Of a stretch of 64,000 bases of DNA, positions 12,310 through 20,349 are shown piece after piece; positions within the stretch are counted from its first letter, which is position 1, and each line of letters begins with the position of its first letter. The notes beneath the pieces were generated by a model. The model was not told the origin of the DNA, made no database searches, and saw only the letters and a list, made by a program, of their open reading frames with translations. The translations under genes and the position numbers were made by a program. Source of the DNA: Planomonospora parontospora (GTDB lineage: Bacteria > Actinomycetota > Actinomycetes > Streptosporangiales > Streptosporangiaceae). The DNA is taken from NCBI GenBank assembly GCA_014647935.1, contig BMQD01000022.1, positions 34,974 through 98,973 on the forward strand, written 5' to 3'.

Positions 12310-13251
12310 TCAGTCGCCCTCGGTGCGTCCCAGCCGCCAGTAGCCCATGAAGGCCACCGAGGAGCGGTCGATCCCGGCCTCCTGCACCAGGTGGCGGCGG
12401 AGCAGCTTGACCGCTCCGGCCTCGCCGGCCAGCCAGGCGTAGAACCCGCCCGCGGCGGGGCCGGTGGGCTGGGGGACCTCCCAGAGGATGCCGGCGTCCA
12501 CGTCGACGTCCTCCAGTGCGGTCTCGGCGCCGGGGGAGACCTCCGGCGCCGCGAGCTCGCGGACCGCCTCGCGCACCGCGGGGATCAGCAGGTCGCCGTG
12601 GCGGGCCCCGTCGCGGGGGAGCCAGGTGACCCGCACGCCCGGCGGGACGTCGAGCGGGAGCGCGTCGGCGGCCTGGGGGACCTCGAGCAGGATCCGGGCC
12701 CGCACCGCGGGGGACAGGGTCTCGGCGATCGAGCAGATCGCGGGGACCGCGGTCTCGTCGCCGGCCAGCAGCAGCCGGTCCGCACCGGGCGGGGGCGCCC
12801 ACTCCTGCCCACCGACCGGGCCGGGGCACTCCGCGTTGGGACCGAGCACCACGAGCCGGTGGCCGGGGGCGGCGTAGGTGGCCCACCGGGAGGCGGGGCT
12901 GGTGTCGCCGTGCAGGACGAAGTCGATGTCGAGCTCGCGCAGCGCCGGCCGTACGGCGCGCACGGTGTAGGTGCGGATCGGATTGCGCAGCGCTTCGGGG
13001 AGCATCCGCCAGCGCCCGTACCAGGAGTCGTCGTCGCCGAGCGGGGTGAAGGTGCCGTCGGGCAGCGGGAGGACCACCTTGACCCGCTGGTCGAAACCGC
13101 ACTGGGCGAAGGCGGCCAGATCGTCACCGGTGAGGGTGATCCGCACGAAGCTCGGGCTGAGCCGGTGCGAGCGCAGGACTCGCACGTGGAAGAAGCGGTA
13201 GGCCGGGATCTCCCTGGCCTGCTCGGGAGCCGGGGCGCTGTTCACGGTCAT
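12310..13251 (-). CDS. Siderophore-interacting protein (FAD/NAD(P)H ferric reductase)
   Basis: This 313-aa cytoplasmic flavoenzyme reduces ferric siderophores to release iron (ViuB/SIP family). The FAD-binding barrel carries the family motif RTYTVR, the nucleotide side has LAGDETAVPAI, and the C-terminus has FYAWLAGEAGAVKLLRRHLV and VAFMGYWRLG. Length and order are normal. ATG 13251 has GAAGG about 8 nt upstream. An iron box sits 36 bp before the start, so IdeR/DmdR repression by iron is expected. No siderophore synthesis genes are adjacent. Confidence 0.95.
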   Translation of the reverse strand: MTVNSAPAPEQAREIPAYRFFHVRVLRSHRLSPSFVRITLTGDDLAAFAQCGFDQRVKVVLPLPDGTFTPLGDDDSWYGRWRMLPEALRNPIRTYTVRAVRPALRELDIDFVLHGDTSPASRWATYAAPGHRLVVLGPNAECPGPVGGQEWAPPPGADRLLLAGDETAVPAICSIAETLSPAVRARILLEVPQAADALPLDVPPGVRVTWLPRDGARHGDLLIPAVREAVRELAAPEVSPGAETALEDVDVDAGILWEVPQPTGPAAGGFYAWLAGEAGAVKLLRRHLVQEAGIDRSSVAFMGYWRLGRTEGD

Positions 13252-13286
13252 GGGGTCGCCTTCTGTCAGGAGGTTGCATGACCAAC

Positions 13287-13305
13287 TTAGCTTTGCCTAA
13301 CCTAA
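13287..13305 (-). promoter_or_regulatory. Iron box (IdeR/DmdR operator)
   Basis: Read on the minus strand the site is TTAGGTTAGGCAAAGCTAA, which matches most of the actinobacterial iron-box consensus TTAGGTTAGGCTAACCTAA. It lies 36 bp before the siderophore-interacting protein start and overlaps the last codon of the CHAP gene upstream. Confidence 0.88.
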
Positions 13306-14048
13306 TCGATCAAATCCTGGCGGTGTTCCGCTCCGGCGCGGCGGCGTCCGGAGCGCCGGTGCCGCCCGCCCGGAGCGGGGCGCGGCCGCCACCGGGCCAC
13401 GAGGAAGGTCCAGCCGAGCACCAGGCAGGCCAGCACCGTCAGCGGGGCGGGCTCCAGGAGCACCGGGAGCGCGCCCCCGGCATCGGACAAGGTCAGGGCG
13501 GTGGTGTCCGCGGCGGGCGCGGGGCGCACCTCGACCGGTCTGCCCGCCGGCGCCGCCTCGCCCTCCACGGCGCTCCGGGCGAGGTTCTCCTTGACCTTGC
13601 GCGGGAGCCCGTAGCCGACGACCTTCTCCTGGTCGCGGACCTTGCGCTTCAGCCAGACCCGGTCGACGTTGGCCTCGATCGTGTGGATCGTTCCACCGTC
13701 GACGCGCTCCACGATGCCGACGTGGTCGACGCCCTTGATGTCGTCGCCGCCGGACCAGTCGAAGAAGACCAGGGCGCCGGGTTCCGGCTCGGCGCTCCAG
13801 GCGCCGTTGGTCTCGAACCAGCGGGCGTGCGAGGGGGTCCAGGCGAACCGGCCCACGTAGTCCGCCACGTCCGCCTTCTCCGCGGCCCAGGCGATGAACA
13901 TGTCGCACCAGGGGGCCGTGCGGTACTGGGGATCCCGGACCACGGCGGTCGAGTACCACTCGCCGAACTTGGTGTGCTGCCCGGGGCGCTCCCGGTACCC
14001 GAGCTCCGCCACCACGACTTCCAGCAGTTCATCGCCTATCGGATCCAC
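13302..14048 (-). CDS. CHAP-domain amidase/endopeptidase with C-terminal membrane anchor
   Basis: A 248-aa protein of the CHAP (NlpC/P60-like) family, which cleaves peptidoglycan peptides. The catalytic Cys is in APWCDMFIAWAA (residue about 48), the His in GVDHVGIVERV, and a following acidic/Asn residue in TIEANVD. There is no visible signal peptide. Instead a hydrophobic helix (LTVLACLVLGWTFLVARW) followed by an Arg-rich tail lies at the C-terminus, so export and topology are unclear. The start is GTG 14048 after GAAGGTGA. Its stop overlaps the iron box of the downstream gene. Confidence 0.85.
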   Translation of the reverse strand: MDPIGDELLEVVVAELGYRERPGQHTKFGEWYSTAVVRDPQYRTAPWCDMFIAWAAEKADVADYVGRFAWTPSHARWFETNGAWSAEPEPGALVFFDWSGGDDIKGVDHVGIVERVDGGTIHTIEANVDRVWLKRKVRDQEKVVGYGLPRKVKENLARSAVEGEAAPAGRPVEVRPAPAADTTALTLSDAGGALPVLLEPAPLTVLACLVLGWTFLVARWRPRPAPGGRHRRSGRRRAGAEHRQDLID

Positions 14049-14279
14049 GCCCGCCCGTCACCTTCGTCCCCCGCCCTCCGGAAAGGGGTCATCAATCGAC
14101 AAGGCTGGACTTTAACCCGGTAAACCCGGACAAGGAGGACGATCTACTGAGCGATACCGAATTCGACGGACGGGGGGAAGTACGGCGGTCCACCGTCTAC
14201 CATCGGCCGTCCCCGGTCACCGCCGCGTCCCGGTCGAATAGCATTTGCGCGACACCACGCGACGGGAACGGGTTCCTCC

Positions 14280-14729
14280 ATGTTCGACGACAAGACGCAG
14301 GAGACCCTGCGCCGCCTGCTGGACCTCGCCGAGCATCCCGCCACCCCGCAGGCCGAGCGGGCGCTGGCCCTGGCCCGGGTCCGGGCGCTGGTCATGATCC
14401 CGGACGGCGACGCCCGCCGCGCCCCGGTGACCCCGGCGATGGAGGCGGGCATCCTCAAGGGGATCGCGCCGCTGACCCGCCGGGTGGACGAGGACCTGGT
14501 CGACGAGGTCCACGGCGACCTCTACGCCTTCGGCACCCGCTACCGGGTGATCGGCGAGGTCGCCGACGAGATGGCCCGCGTGCTCGAACGCTGGGCCGCG
14601 ACCGTCCCGGCCAAGCGCCACCGCCACGAGGAGGCGGTCCGCGTCACCGCCGCCAAGCTCGCCTACCTCCTGCAGCGCAGGGACCTGTTCCGCGGTTCCG
14701 GGCGGGGCGGCCGCCCCAGGGCGAGGTGA
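14280..14729 (+). CDS. Small DUF2786-like protein
   Basis: A 149-aa, predicted all-helical cytoplasmic protein. The N-terminus (LRRLLDLAEHPATPQAERAL) resembles the helix found at the start of DUF2786 proteins. The rest (LTRRVDEDLVDEVHGDLYAF) is not known to me. There is no metal motif, membrane segment or signal. The function is unknown. It stands alone and points toward the end of the FAD/Rieske gene. Confidence 0.6.
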   Translation: MFDDKTQETLRRLLDLAEHPATPQAERALALARVRALVMIPDGDARRAPVTPAMEAGILKGIAPLTRRVDEDLVDEVHGDLYAFGTRYRVIGEVADEMARVLERWAATVPAKRHRHEEAVRVTAAKLAYLLQRRDLFRGSGRGGRPRAR

Positions 14730-14855
14730 GGGAGCGGGACCGACCGCTCGGGGCCGGGCCGGGTCCCCGCCCGGGCCCGACGCCCTGACGCGTGCTTCCC
14801 CGCTCCGCTCCGGCGTCCGGAGGCCCGGGCGGGGAGGCCCGGCGGCGTCAGCCGG

Positions 14856-16394
14856 TCACCCGGCCGCCTCGTGCTCCGGCTCGGCGTCCGGCAGCTCCAT
14901 CCGGTCGAGGGGCTCGGTGGCCGGCCCCTGCAGGACCGAGCCGTCCACGCCGAACCGCGAACCGTGGCAGGGGCACTCCCACGTGCGCTCGGCGTCGTTG
15001 AAGCCCACCACGCACCCCAGGTGGGTGCAGACCGCCGAGACCGCGTGGACCTGCCCGTCCTCGTCGCGGTAGACCGCGCAGCGCTTCCCGCCCACCTTGA
15101 GCACCGCGCCCTGCCCCGGGCCCAGCTCCTCCAGCGCGTCGGCCGGTCCGGTGCCCAGCCGGTCCCCGACGAAGTGGGCGGCGACGGCCGCCTGCATCTT
15201 CAGCGCCGGTCCCGCCTCCCGGAGCGGGTGCAGCCGCCGGGGGTCGTAGAGCCGGGTCCACGACCGCTGCCGGCCGCGGATCAGGTCCGTCAGCAGCAGG
15301 CCCGACATGACGCCGTTGCTCATGCCCCAGCCGCCGAACCCGGTGGCGACGTAGACGTGGCGGGCGCCGGGGTGGAGCGGCCCGATGAAGGGCAGCCCGT
15401 CGGTGGTGTGGTTGTCCTGGGCCGCCCACCGGTAGGCGATCTCGGTGGCGCCGAACCGCTCGGCCGTCCACGCGGCCAGCCGGTCGAACCGCTCGCCCAC
15501 CCCGCCGGCGCCCGGCTCGAACTGCTCGCCGGTCACGATCAGCAGCCGCCGGCCCTCGCCGTACGGCGCCGTCCGGACGGAGCGGGTGTTCTGCTCGGTG
15601 GTGATGAACATGCCGCCGGGATCGGCTCCGGCCGGGATGGCGGCGGCGACGACCAGCTCGCGGTGCGGCTTCATCCGGGTGAACAGCATGGCGCGGTCGA
15701 ACACCGGGTAGTGGGTGGCCACCACGACGTCGCGGGCCGTGACGGTGGCCCCGCCCTCGGTCCGCAGGCTGCACGGCTCGCCCTCGTCGAGCGCCACGAC
15801 ACGGGTGCCCTCGAAGATCCGCACACCGCGGGCGGTCATCGCCTCGGCGAGGCCGAGCAGGTACCGGCGGGGGTGGAACTGCGCCTGCCCGTCCACCCGC
15901 ACAGCCCCGGCGACCGGGAAGGGCAGGGGGGAGGAGGTGGTGAACTCCGCGGCCAGTCCCGCCTCCGCCGCGGCCTCGGCCTCCCGGCGGAGCTCCTCGA
16001 CGCCGTCCTCGGACTCCACGTAGGTGTAGGAGGGGAGGCGCTCCAGTTCGCAGTCGACGCCGAGATCGGCGGCGGTCCGCGCCACGTGCTCGACCGCCTC
16101 CGTCTGGGAGGTGGCGTACAACCGGGCGGCCTCCGCCCCGGCGGACTTGGCCAGCCTGGCGTAGATCATCGTGTGCTGGGCCGAGAGCTTGGCCGTGGTG
16201 TTCCCGGTGACGCCCTCCGCGACCCTCCCGGCCTCCAGCACCGCCACCGACAGGCCCTCCTTCACCAGCTCCCACGCCGTGCTCAGCCCGGCGATCCCGG
16301 CGCCGACCACGGCGACGTCGACCTCGAGGTCCTGGGTGAGCACCGGGTACGGCCGGCCCGCCGCGGATTCGATCCAGAAGGATTGCGTAGTCAT
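14856..16394 (-). CDS. FAD-dependent oxidoreductase with C-terminal Rieske domain
   Basis: A 512-aa fusion. The DAO-type flavin domain starts with the dinucleotide motif VAVVGAGIAGLSTAWEL and carries VYVATGFGGWGMSNG near residue 355. The last about 100 residues are a Rieske [2Fe-2S] domain with CTHLGC and CPCHGSRF, both ligand pairs intact. This architecture is known in actinobacteria and bacilli, but its substrate is not established. ATG 16394 precedes MTTQSFWIES. It is divergent from the TetR regulator with a 175-bp shared control region, so TetR control is possible. Confidence 0.9.
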   Translation of the reverse strand: MTTQSFWIESAAGRPYPVLTQDLEVDVAVVGAGIAGLSTAWELVKEGLSVAVLEAGRVAEGVTGNTTAKLSAQHTMIYARLAKSAGAEAARLYATSQTEAVEHVARTAADLGVDCELERLPSYTYVESEDGVEELRREAEAAAEAGLAAEFTTSSPLPFPVAGAVRVDGQAQFHPRRYLLGLAEAMTARGVRIFEGTRVVALDEGEPCSLRTEGGATVTARDVVVATHYPVFDRAMLFTRMKPHRELVVAAAIPAGADPGGMFITTEQNTRSVRTAPYGEGRRLLIVTGEQFEPGAGGVGERFDRLAAWTAERFGATEIAYRWAAQDNHTTDGLPFIGPLHPGARHVYVATGFGGWGMSNGVMSGLLLTDLIRGRQRSWTRLYDPRRLHPLREAGPALKMQAAVAAHFVGDRLGTGPADALEELGPGQGAVLKVGGKRCAVYRDEDGQVHAVSAVCTHLGCVVGFNDAERTWECPCHGSRFGVDGSVLQGPATEPLDRMELPDAEPEHEAAG

Positions 16395-16569
16395 GCGCGG
16401 CTCCTGCCCGCCAGACGGCGCCTCTCACGTCCGGCCGGCCCCCGCGGGGCGGCGGTGAGGTCTTCCCGCCGGGCCGGTGGGGCATGACTAGGGTTGGCCG
16501 GGCAACCGGACCCCCGTCCGGCCGCCCGGCCGGGCACCGCCGACGAACGCACCAGGAAGACTCCGCGAC

Positions 16570-17313
16570 GTGACACCACTCGACACGCCCCCCGGCACGA
16601 CCTCCATGACCCCGGCCGAGGCCGGGCGCGACCGGCGGGCCGAACGGATCCTGGACGCCGCCGCCGAGCTGCTGGCCGCCCGGGGATACCGGGGGGCCGC
16701 CGTCGAGGACGTCGCCCGCCGCGCGGGCGTGGGCAGGGGCACCGTCCACCTGCACTTCGCCACGAAGGAGGCGCTGTTCCTGACGGTGCTGATGCGCTCC
16801 CAGCGGCGGATGACCGGGCGCCTCATCGAGGACATGCGGGCGGACCCCGCCGCGGTCCTGCCCGGTGAGCTGGCCCGGTCGGCCTACCTCCTGATCCACC
16901 ACGACCCCGTCGCCCGGGCGGTCCTCACCGCCGACTCCGAGAGCCTGGACTCGCTGGGCAGGAGCGCCCCGGCGCTGACCGGGGACCTCGTCGAGACTCG
17001 CGAGCGGGTCGCCGACGGCTACTTCGAGGTGCTCCGTACGCACGGCCTGGTGCGCGCGGACTCCCCGCTCCGGCTGCAGCGCCACGCGTTCGCCGCGGTC
17101 CTGACCGGCTTCCTGCTGAGCGGGCCGGCGGCCCCGGGGGAGGAGCCGGGCGTCGAGGCGAGGGCGGGCATGCTCGCCGGGGTCGTGCGCTCGGCCTTCG
17201 AGACGCCCGCCGGCCCCGAAGCGGTGCGCGCGGCGGCGCCCGAGGTCATCGCCCTCTGCCGGAGCCTGCACGACCGGCTGCACGAGGAGATCGGCCGCCA
17301 GAAACTCACCTGA
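16570..17313 (+). CDS. TetR-family transcriptional regulator
   Basis: This 247-aa repressor has the N-terminal helix-turn-helix AAVEDVARRAGVGRGTVHLHF after ERILDAAAELLAARGY. The ligand domain is not assignable. The start is GTG 16570 with AGGAAG upstream; ATG 16606 is possible. It is 19 bp before the P450 gene and in the same direction, and divergent from the FAD/Rieske gene, so it probably controls one or both. Confidence 0.92.
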   Translation: MTPLDTPPGTTSMTPAEAGRDRRAERILDAAAELLAARGYRGAAVEDVARRAGVGRGTVHLHFATKEALFLTVLMRSQRRMTGRLIEDMRADPAAVLPGELARSAYLLIHHDPVARAVLTADSESLDSLGRSAPALTGDLVETRERVADGYFEVLRTHGLVRADSPLRLQRHAFAAVLTGFLLSGPAAPGEEPGVEARAGMLAGVVRSAFETPAGPEAVRAAAPEVIALCRSLHDRLHEEIGRQKLT

Positions 17314-17332
17314 CATCCACGAGGGGGAGCCC

Positions 17333-18598
17333 ATGAGCACTCCGCAAGGCCCTGCCGCGACCGGCGCGTTCGACCTGACGGACCCCGCGCTGCTGGACGA
17401 TCCGCACGGCGGGTTCGCGCGGATGCGGGAGCGGGCGCCGATGGTGCGCGGCACCATTCCCGGCGCCGCCGCCCCCGTCTGGCTCGTCACCCGCTACGAC
17501 GACGTCAAGACGGTCCTGGGCGACACCCGGTTCGTCAACGACCCGGCGCACGTCCCCGGGCGGGGCGCGGAGAACATCCGCGAGCAGGTGATCCGGGCGC
17601 GCGGCATCCCCCCGGAGTACGCGCGGTACGTGCTGGACGGCATCCTGGACGCCGACGGCGAGGACCACATCCGGCTGCGCAGGCTCGTCTCCCGGGCCTT
17701 CACCGCGCGCCGGGTCGCCGAATTGCGCCCGCGGGTCGCCGAGATCGCCGAGGACCTCCTCGACCGGCTTCCCGGCGCGGCTGAGGACGGCGTCGCCGAC
17801 CTGATGGAGCACTTCGCCTACCCGCTGCCGATCACCGTCATCTGCGAGCTGGTCGGCATCCCGGAGGAGGACCGCCCGCGGTGGCGGGAGTGGGGCGCCG
17901 CGCTGTTCGCCCCGGATCCGGCGGGGTTCGGCGCGGTGCTGCGCGACATGGTCGGGCACATCGAGGAGCTGATCGTACGGCGCCGCGCCGCCCCCGGCGA
18001 CGACCTGCTCACCGGGCTGGTCCACGTCCATGACGAGGACGGCGACCGGCTCGGCGACGCCGAGCTGGTCACGATGGTCCTGACGCTGGTCCTGGCCGGG
18101 CACGAGACCACCGCCCACCTGATCGGCAACGGGACCGCGGCCCTGCTCGCCCATCCCGGGCAGCTGGCCCTGCTCCGCCGCGAACCGGAGCTGATGCCCC
18201 GCGCCGTCCACGAGCTGATGCGCTGGTGCGGTCCGGTCCACCTGACCCGGACGCGCTACGCCGCCGAGGACGTCGAGATCGGCGGCATGACGGTCCGCCG
18301 GGGCGAGGCGGTGGTGGCCGTCCTGGCCGGGGCCAACCGCGACCCGCGCGTGTTCGACGACCCCGACCGTCTCGACATCACCCGTGAGCCGGACGGGCGG
18401 CGGGAGGACCACGTCGGCTTCGGTCACGGGCTGCACTACTGCCTGGGCGCCGCACTGGCCCGGCAGGAGGGCGAGGTGGCGCTGGCGGCCCTGCTGCGCC
18501 GTTTCCCGCACCTCGCCCTGGCCGTGCCGCCCGGGGACCTCCCGCGGCAGCCGCTGCCGGGCATGTGGCGCCTGGCCCGGCTGCCCCTGAGGCTCTGA
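17333..18598 (+). CDS. Cytochrome P450 (class I bacterial type)
   Basis: A soluble 421-aa monooxygenase. The I-helix oxygen motif is AGHETT, the K-helix ExxR is in HELMRW, and the heme-ligand loop is FGHGLHYCLGA with the axial Cys. Overall it looks like the CYP105/107-type actinobacterial enzymes. It needs a ferredoxin and a reductase, neither of which is nearby. The start MSTPQGPA has GAGGGGGAG upstream. It forms an operon with the TetR gene. The substrate is unknown. Confidence 0.93.
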   Translation: MSTPQGPAATGAFDLTDPALLDDPHGGFARMRERAPMVRGTIPGAAAPVWLVTRYDDVKTVLGDTRFVNDPAHVPGRGAENIREQVIRARGIPPEYARYVLDGILDADGEDHIRLRRLVSRAFTARRVAELRPRVAEIAEDLLDRLPGAAEDGVADLMEHFAYPLPITVICELVGIPEEDRPRWREWGAALFAPDPAGFGAVLRDMVGHIEELIVRRRAAPGDDLLTGLVHVHDEDGDRLGDAELVTMVLTLVLAGHETTAHLIGNGTAALLAHPGQLALLRREPELMPRAVHELMRWCGPVHLTRTRYAAEDVEIGGMTVRRGEAVVAVLAGANRDPRVFDDPDRLDITREPDGRREDHVGFGHGLHYCLGAALARQEGEVALAALLRRFPHLALAVPPGDLPRQPLPGMWRLARLPLRL

Positions 18599-18652
18599 GT
18601 CTCCGGGGCGGCCGGGCCACCGCGGGCGGCGACCCGGCCGGCCCGGCCGGGA

Positions 18653-20047
18653 TCAGTCGCCGAACGAGAACCAGTTGAGGTTGACGAAGTCGGCGGGCTG
18701 CCCGCTGCTGAAGGTGATGTAGACCGTGTGGGTCCCGGTCACCGGGGTGATGTTGGCGGGGACGGTGCGCCAGCTCTGCCAGCCTCCGGTGTTGGCGATG
18801 GCGAAGTCGCCGATCGGCGCGGCGGTCGGACTGCCCAGGCGCACCTGGACCAGCCCGCTGACCCCACCCGCCGCCCCGGACGCGACCCGGGCCTTGAACT
18901 GGGTGGCCGCCGTGCTCCCGAACCGCACGTTGTCGAAGCGCAGCCAGTTGCCGTTGCCGATCCCGCCGACGTTCTGCCCGCCGCCCGCGTCCGTGGTGGA
19001 CTCGACCATGACGCCCGACTGCGCCTGGTGGGCTTCGGCCTGGATGGTCGAGCGGGCGTCCACCCCGCCGGGGTCGCCGGTGGGGGTGACCGTCGGGGTG
19101 GGTTCGGGTCCGGAGCCGCTCTGCCAGACGGCCACGTAGTCGACGAGCATCGGCCGCCCGGAGACCGTGGCCGCGGTCGGCGTCTGCCCGCCCAGCGCGT
19201 TGGGGAACGCCCCGCCCATCGCCACGTTGAGCAGCAGGAAGTACCCCTGGTGGGAGGTCATGTTGTTCCAGGTCGTGGCGTCGAACTGGTTCTGGCTGAG
19301 ACTGTGGAACAGCTGCCCGTCGACGTACCAGCGCAGCTGGCCGGGGGAGACGGAGCGGTCCCACTCGAAGCGGTAGGTGTGGAACGCCGACTGGCAGGAC
19401 GCCCCGGGGCAGGTACGGCTGGCGCCCAGGCCGGTGGTCTCGTTGCAGGGCCCTCCGGGGTTCACCCCGCAGTGGAGCACGGCCCAGACGGAGTTGATCC
19501 CGTTGACGTTCTCCATGATGTCGAACTCGCCGATGCCGGGCCAGTTCCAGTAGTTGCCGCGGTACGGGCCGCCCAGCGCCCAGAAGGCGGGCCAGTAGCC
19601 CAGCGCGGCGTCACCGGTGACGTTGGGCATCTGGATCCGGCCCTCGATGCGCAGGATGCGGCCGTCGGCGGGTTTGAAGTCGGCGCGCCGGGTCTCGATG
19701 CGGCCCGAGGTCCACTCGCTCCCGTTCTTGACCGGGGTGATGCGCAGGTTGCCGCCGCCGTCGAGGCTCAGGTTGGCGGGGTCGGAGGTGTAGCGCTGGA
19801 TCTCGCCGGTACCCCAGTTGGCGGGCCCTCCGGGGTAGGAGTGGCCGGTGTCGATGATCCAGTCGGCGGAGGAGGGGAGGGATCCGGCACCGCCGTTGAA
19901 GTCGTCGCTCCAGACCAGGGACCAGCCGGAGGGGGTGGACGGGACGGCGGCGTTGGCGGCGACGGCGGCCATCGGCAGCGTCAGTGCCGCGACGATGACC
20001 GGGATCCATCTCAGAGAGCGATTTCTCATGCGTGGACGGCTCATTCG
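18653..20047 (-). CDS. Secreted GH16 beta-glucanase with CBM6-type module
   Basis: A 464-aa exported glycoside hydrolase. After a signal peptide (IPVIVAALTLPMAAVAANAA) comes a GH16 domain with the catalytic signature GEFDIMEN, where both Glu are present, so an endo-beta-1,3- or 1,3/1,4-glucanase is likely. A short Pro/Thr linker (PEPTPTVTPTGDPG) leads to a CBM6-like C-terminal module (IQAEAHQAQSG through NLNWFSFGD). ATG 20047 has GAGAGG upstream; ATG 20035 is an alternative. Upstream lie an ATTAACG inverted repeat and a GAGAGCGCTCTC palindrome, linking it to the neighbouring pectate-lyase regulon. Confidence 0.93.
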   Translation of the reverse strand, partial: RMSRPRMRNRSLRWIPVIVAALTLPMAAVAANAAVPSTPSGWSLVWSDDFNGGAGSLPSSADWIIDTGHSYPGGPANWGTGEIQRYTSDPANLSLDGGGNLRITPVKNGSEWTSGRIETRRADFKPADGRILRIEGRIQMPNVTGDAALGYWPAFWALGGPYRGNYWNWPGIGEFDIMENVNGINSVWAVLHCGVNPGGPCNETTGLGASRTCPGASCQSAFHTYRFEWDRSVSPGQLRWYVDGQLFHSLSQNQFDATTWNNMTSHQGYFLLLNVAMGGAFPNALGGQTPTAATVSGRPMLVDYVAVWQSGSGPEPTPTVTPTGDPGGVDARSTIQAEAHQAQSGVMVESTTDAGGGQNVGGIGNGNWLRFDNVRFGSTAATQFKARVASGAAGGVSGLVQVRLGSPTAAPIGDFAIANTGGWQSWRTVPANITPVTGTHTVYITFSSGQPADFVNLNWFSFGD

Positions 20048-20162
20048 AGGCCTCTCTCGATGGGGGGACGAGGGGCGGTCGATCGTCGCTGCAGCATGAA
20101 GACCGATTAACGCTACTGTCGCGCGAACGTTAATTCCGGTCAATATCTACGGTAAAAATTTA

Positions 20163-20174
20163 GAGAGCGCTCTC
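20163..20174. promoter_or_regulatory. LacI-type operator GAGAGCGCTCTC
   Basis: A perfect 12-bp palindrome with the central AGCGCT of LacI/CebR-type operators (the Streptomyces CebR site is TGGGAGCGCTCCCA). It lies 115 bp before the GH16 start. Unlike the pectate-lyase operators, it sits upstream of the best -35 candidate. Confidence 0.6.
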
Positions 20175-20240
20175 CGGTTCGGCCGCCGTGCCGTACGGCT
20201 GCCTGGAGGCGTCGGTGGCGCCGGTGGTGCGGTGAGGGCG

Positions 20241-20302
20241 GGTCCCGTTCCGTTTCCGGGCGGGTGCCGGAGCGGTGTCCCGCCCGGAAACGGAACGGGA
20301 TC
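20241..20302 (-). terminator. Strong hairpin downstream of pectate lyase gene
   Basis: A perfect 22-bp inverted repeat (arms 20243-20264 and 20279-20300, beginning TCCCGTTCCGTTTCCGGGCG) with a 14-nt loop, about 50 bp after the stop at 20350. There is no T tract. It should end transcription of the upstream lyase and insulate the GH16 promoter. Confidence 0.75.
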
Positions 20303-20349
20303 CGGCGGGCGCCGGAGCGTGCCGCCCGCCGGGACCCCTCGGCGGAGGG

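Larger units (their letters stand above)
20048..20349. other. Intergenic region between GH16 and pectate lyase genes
   Basis: About 300 bp without a gene. It holds a candidate GH16 promoter (TTGACC at 20137-20142, minus strand), an inverted repeat ATTAACG-N15-CGTTAAT at 20106-20134, the 12-bp palindrome at 20163-20174 and a large hairpin at 20241-20302. Confidence 0.7.
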
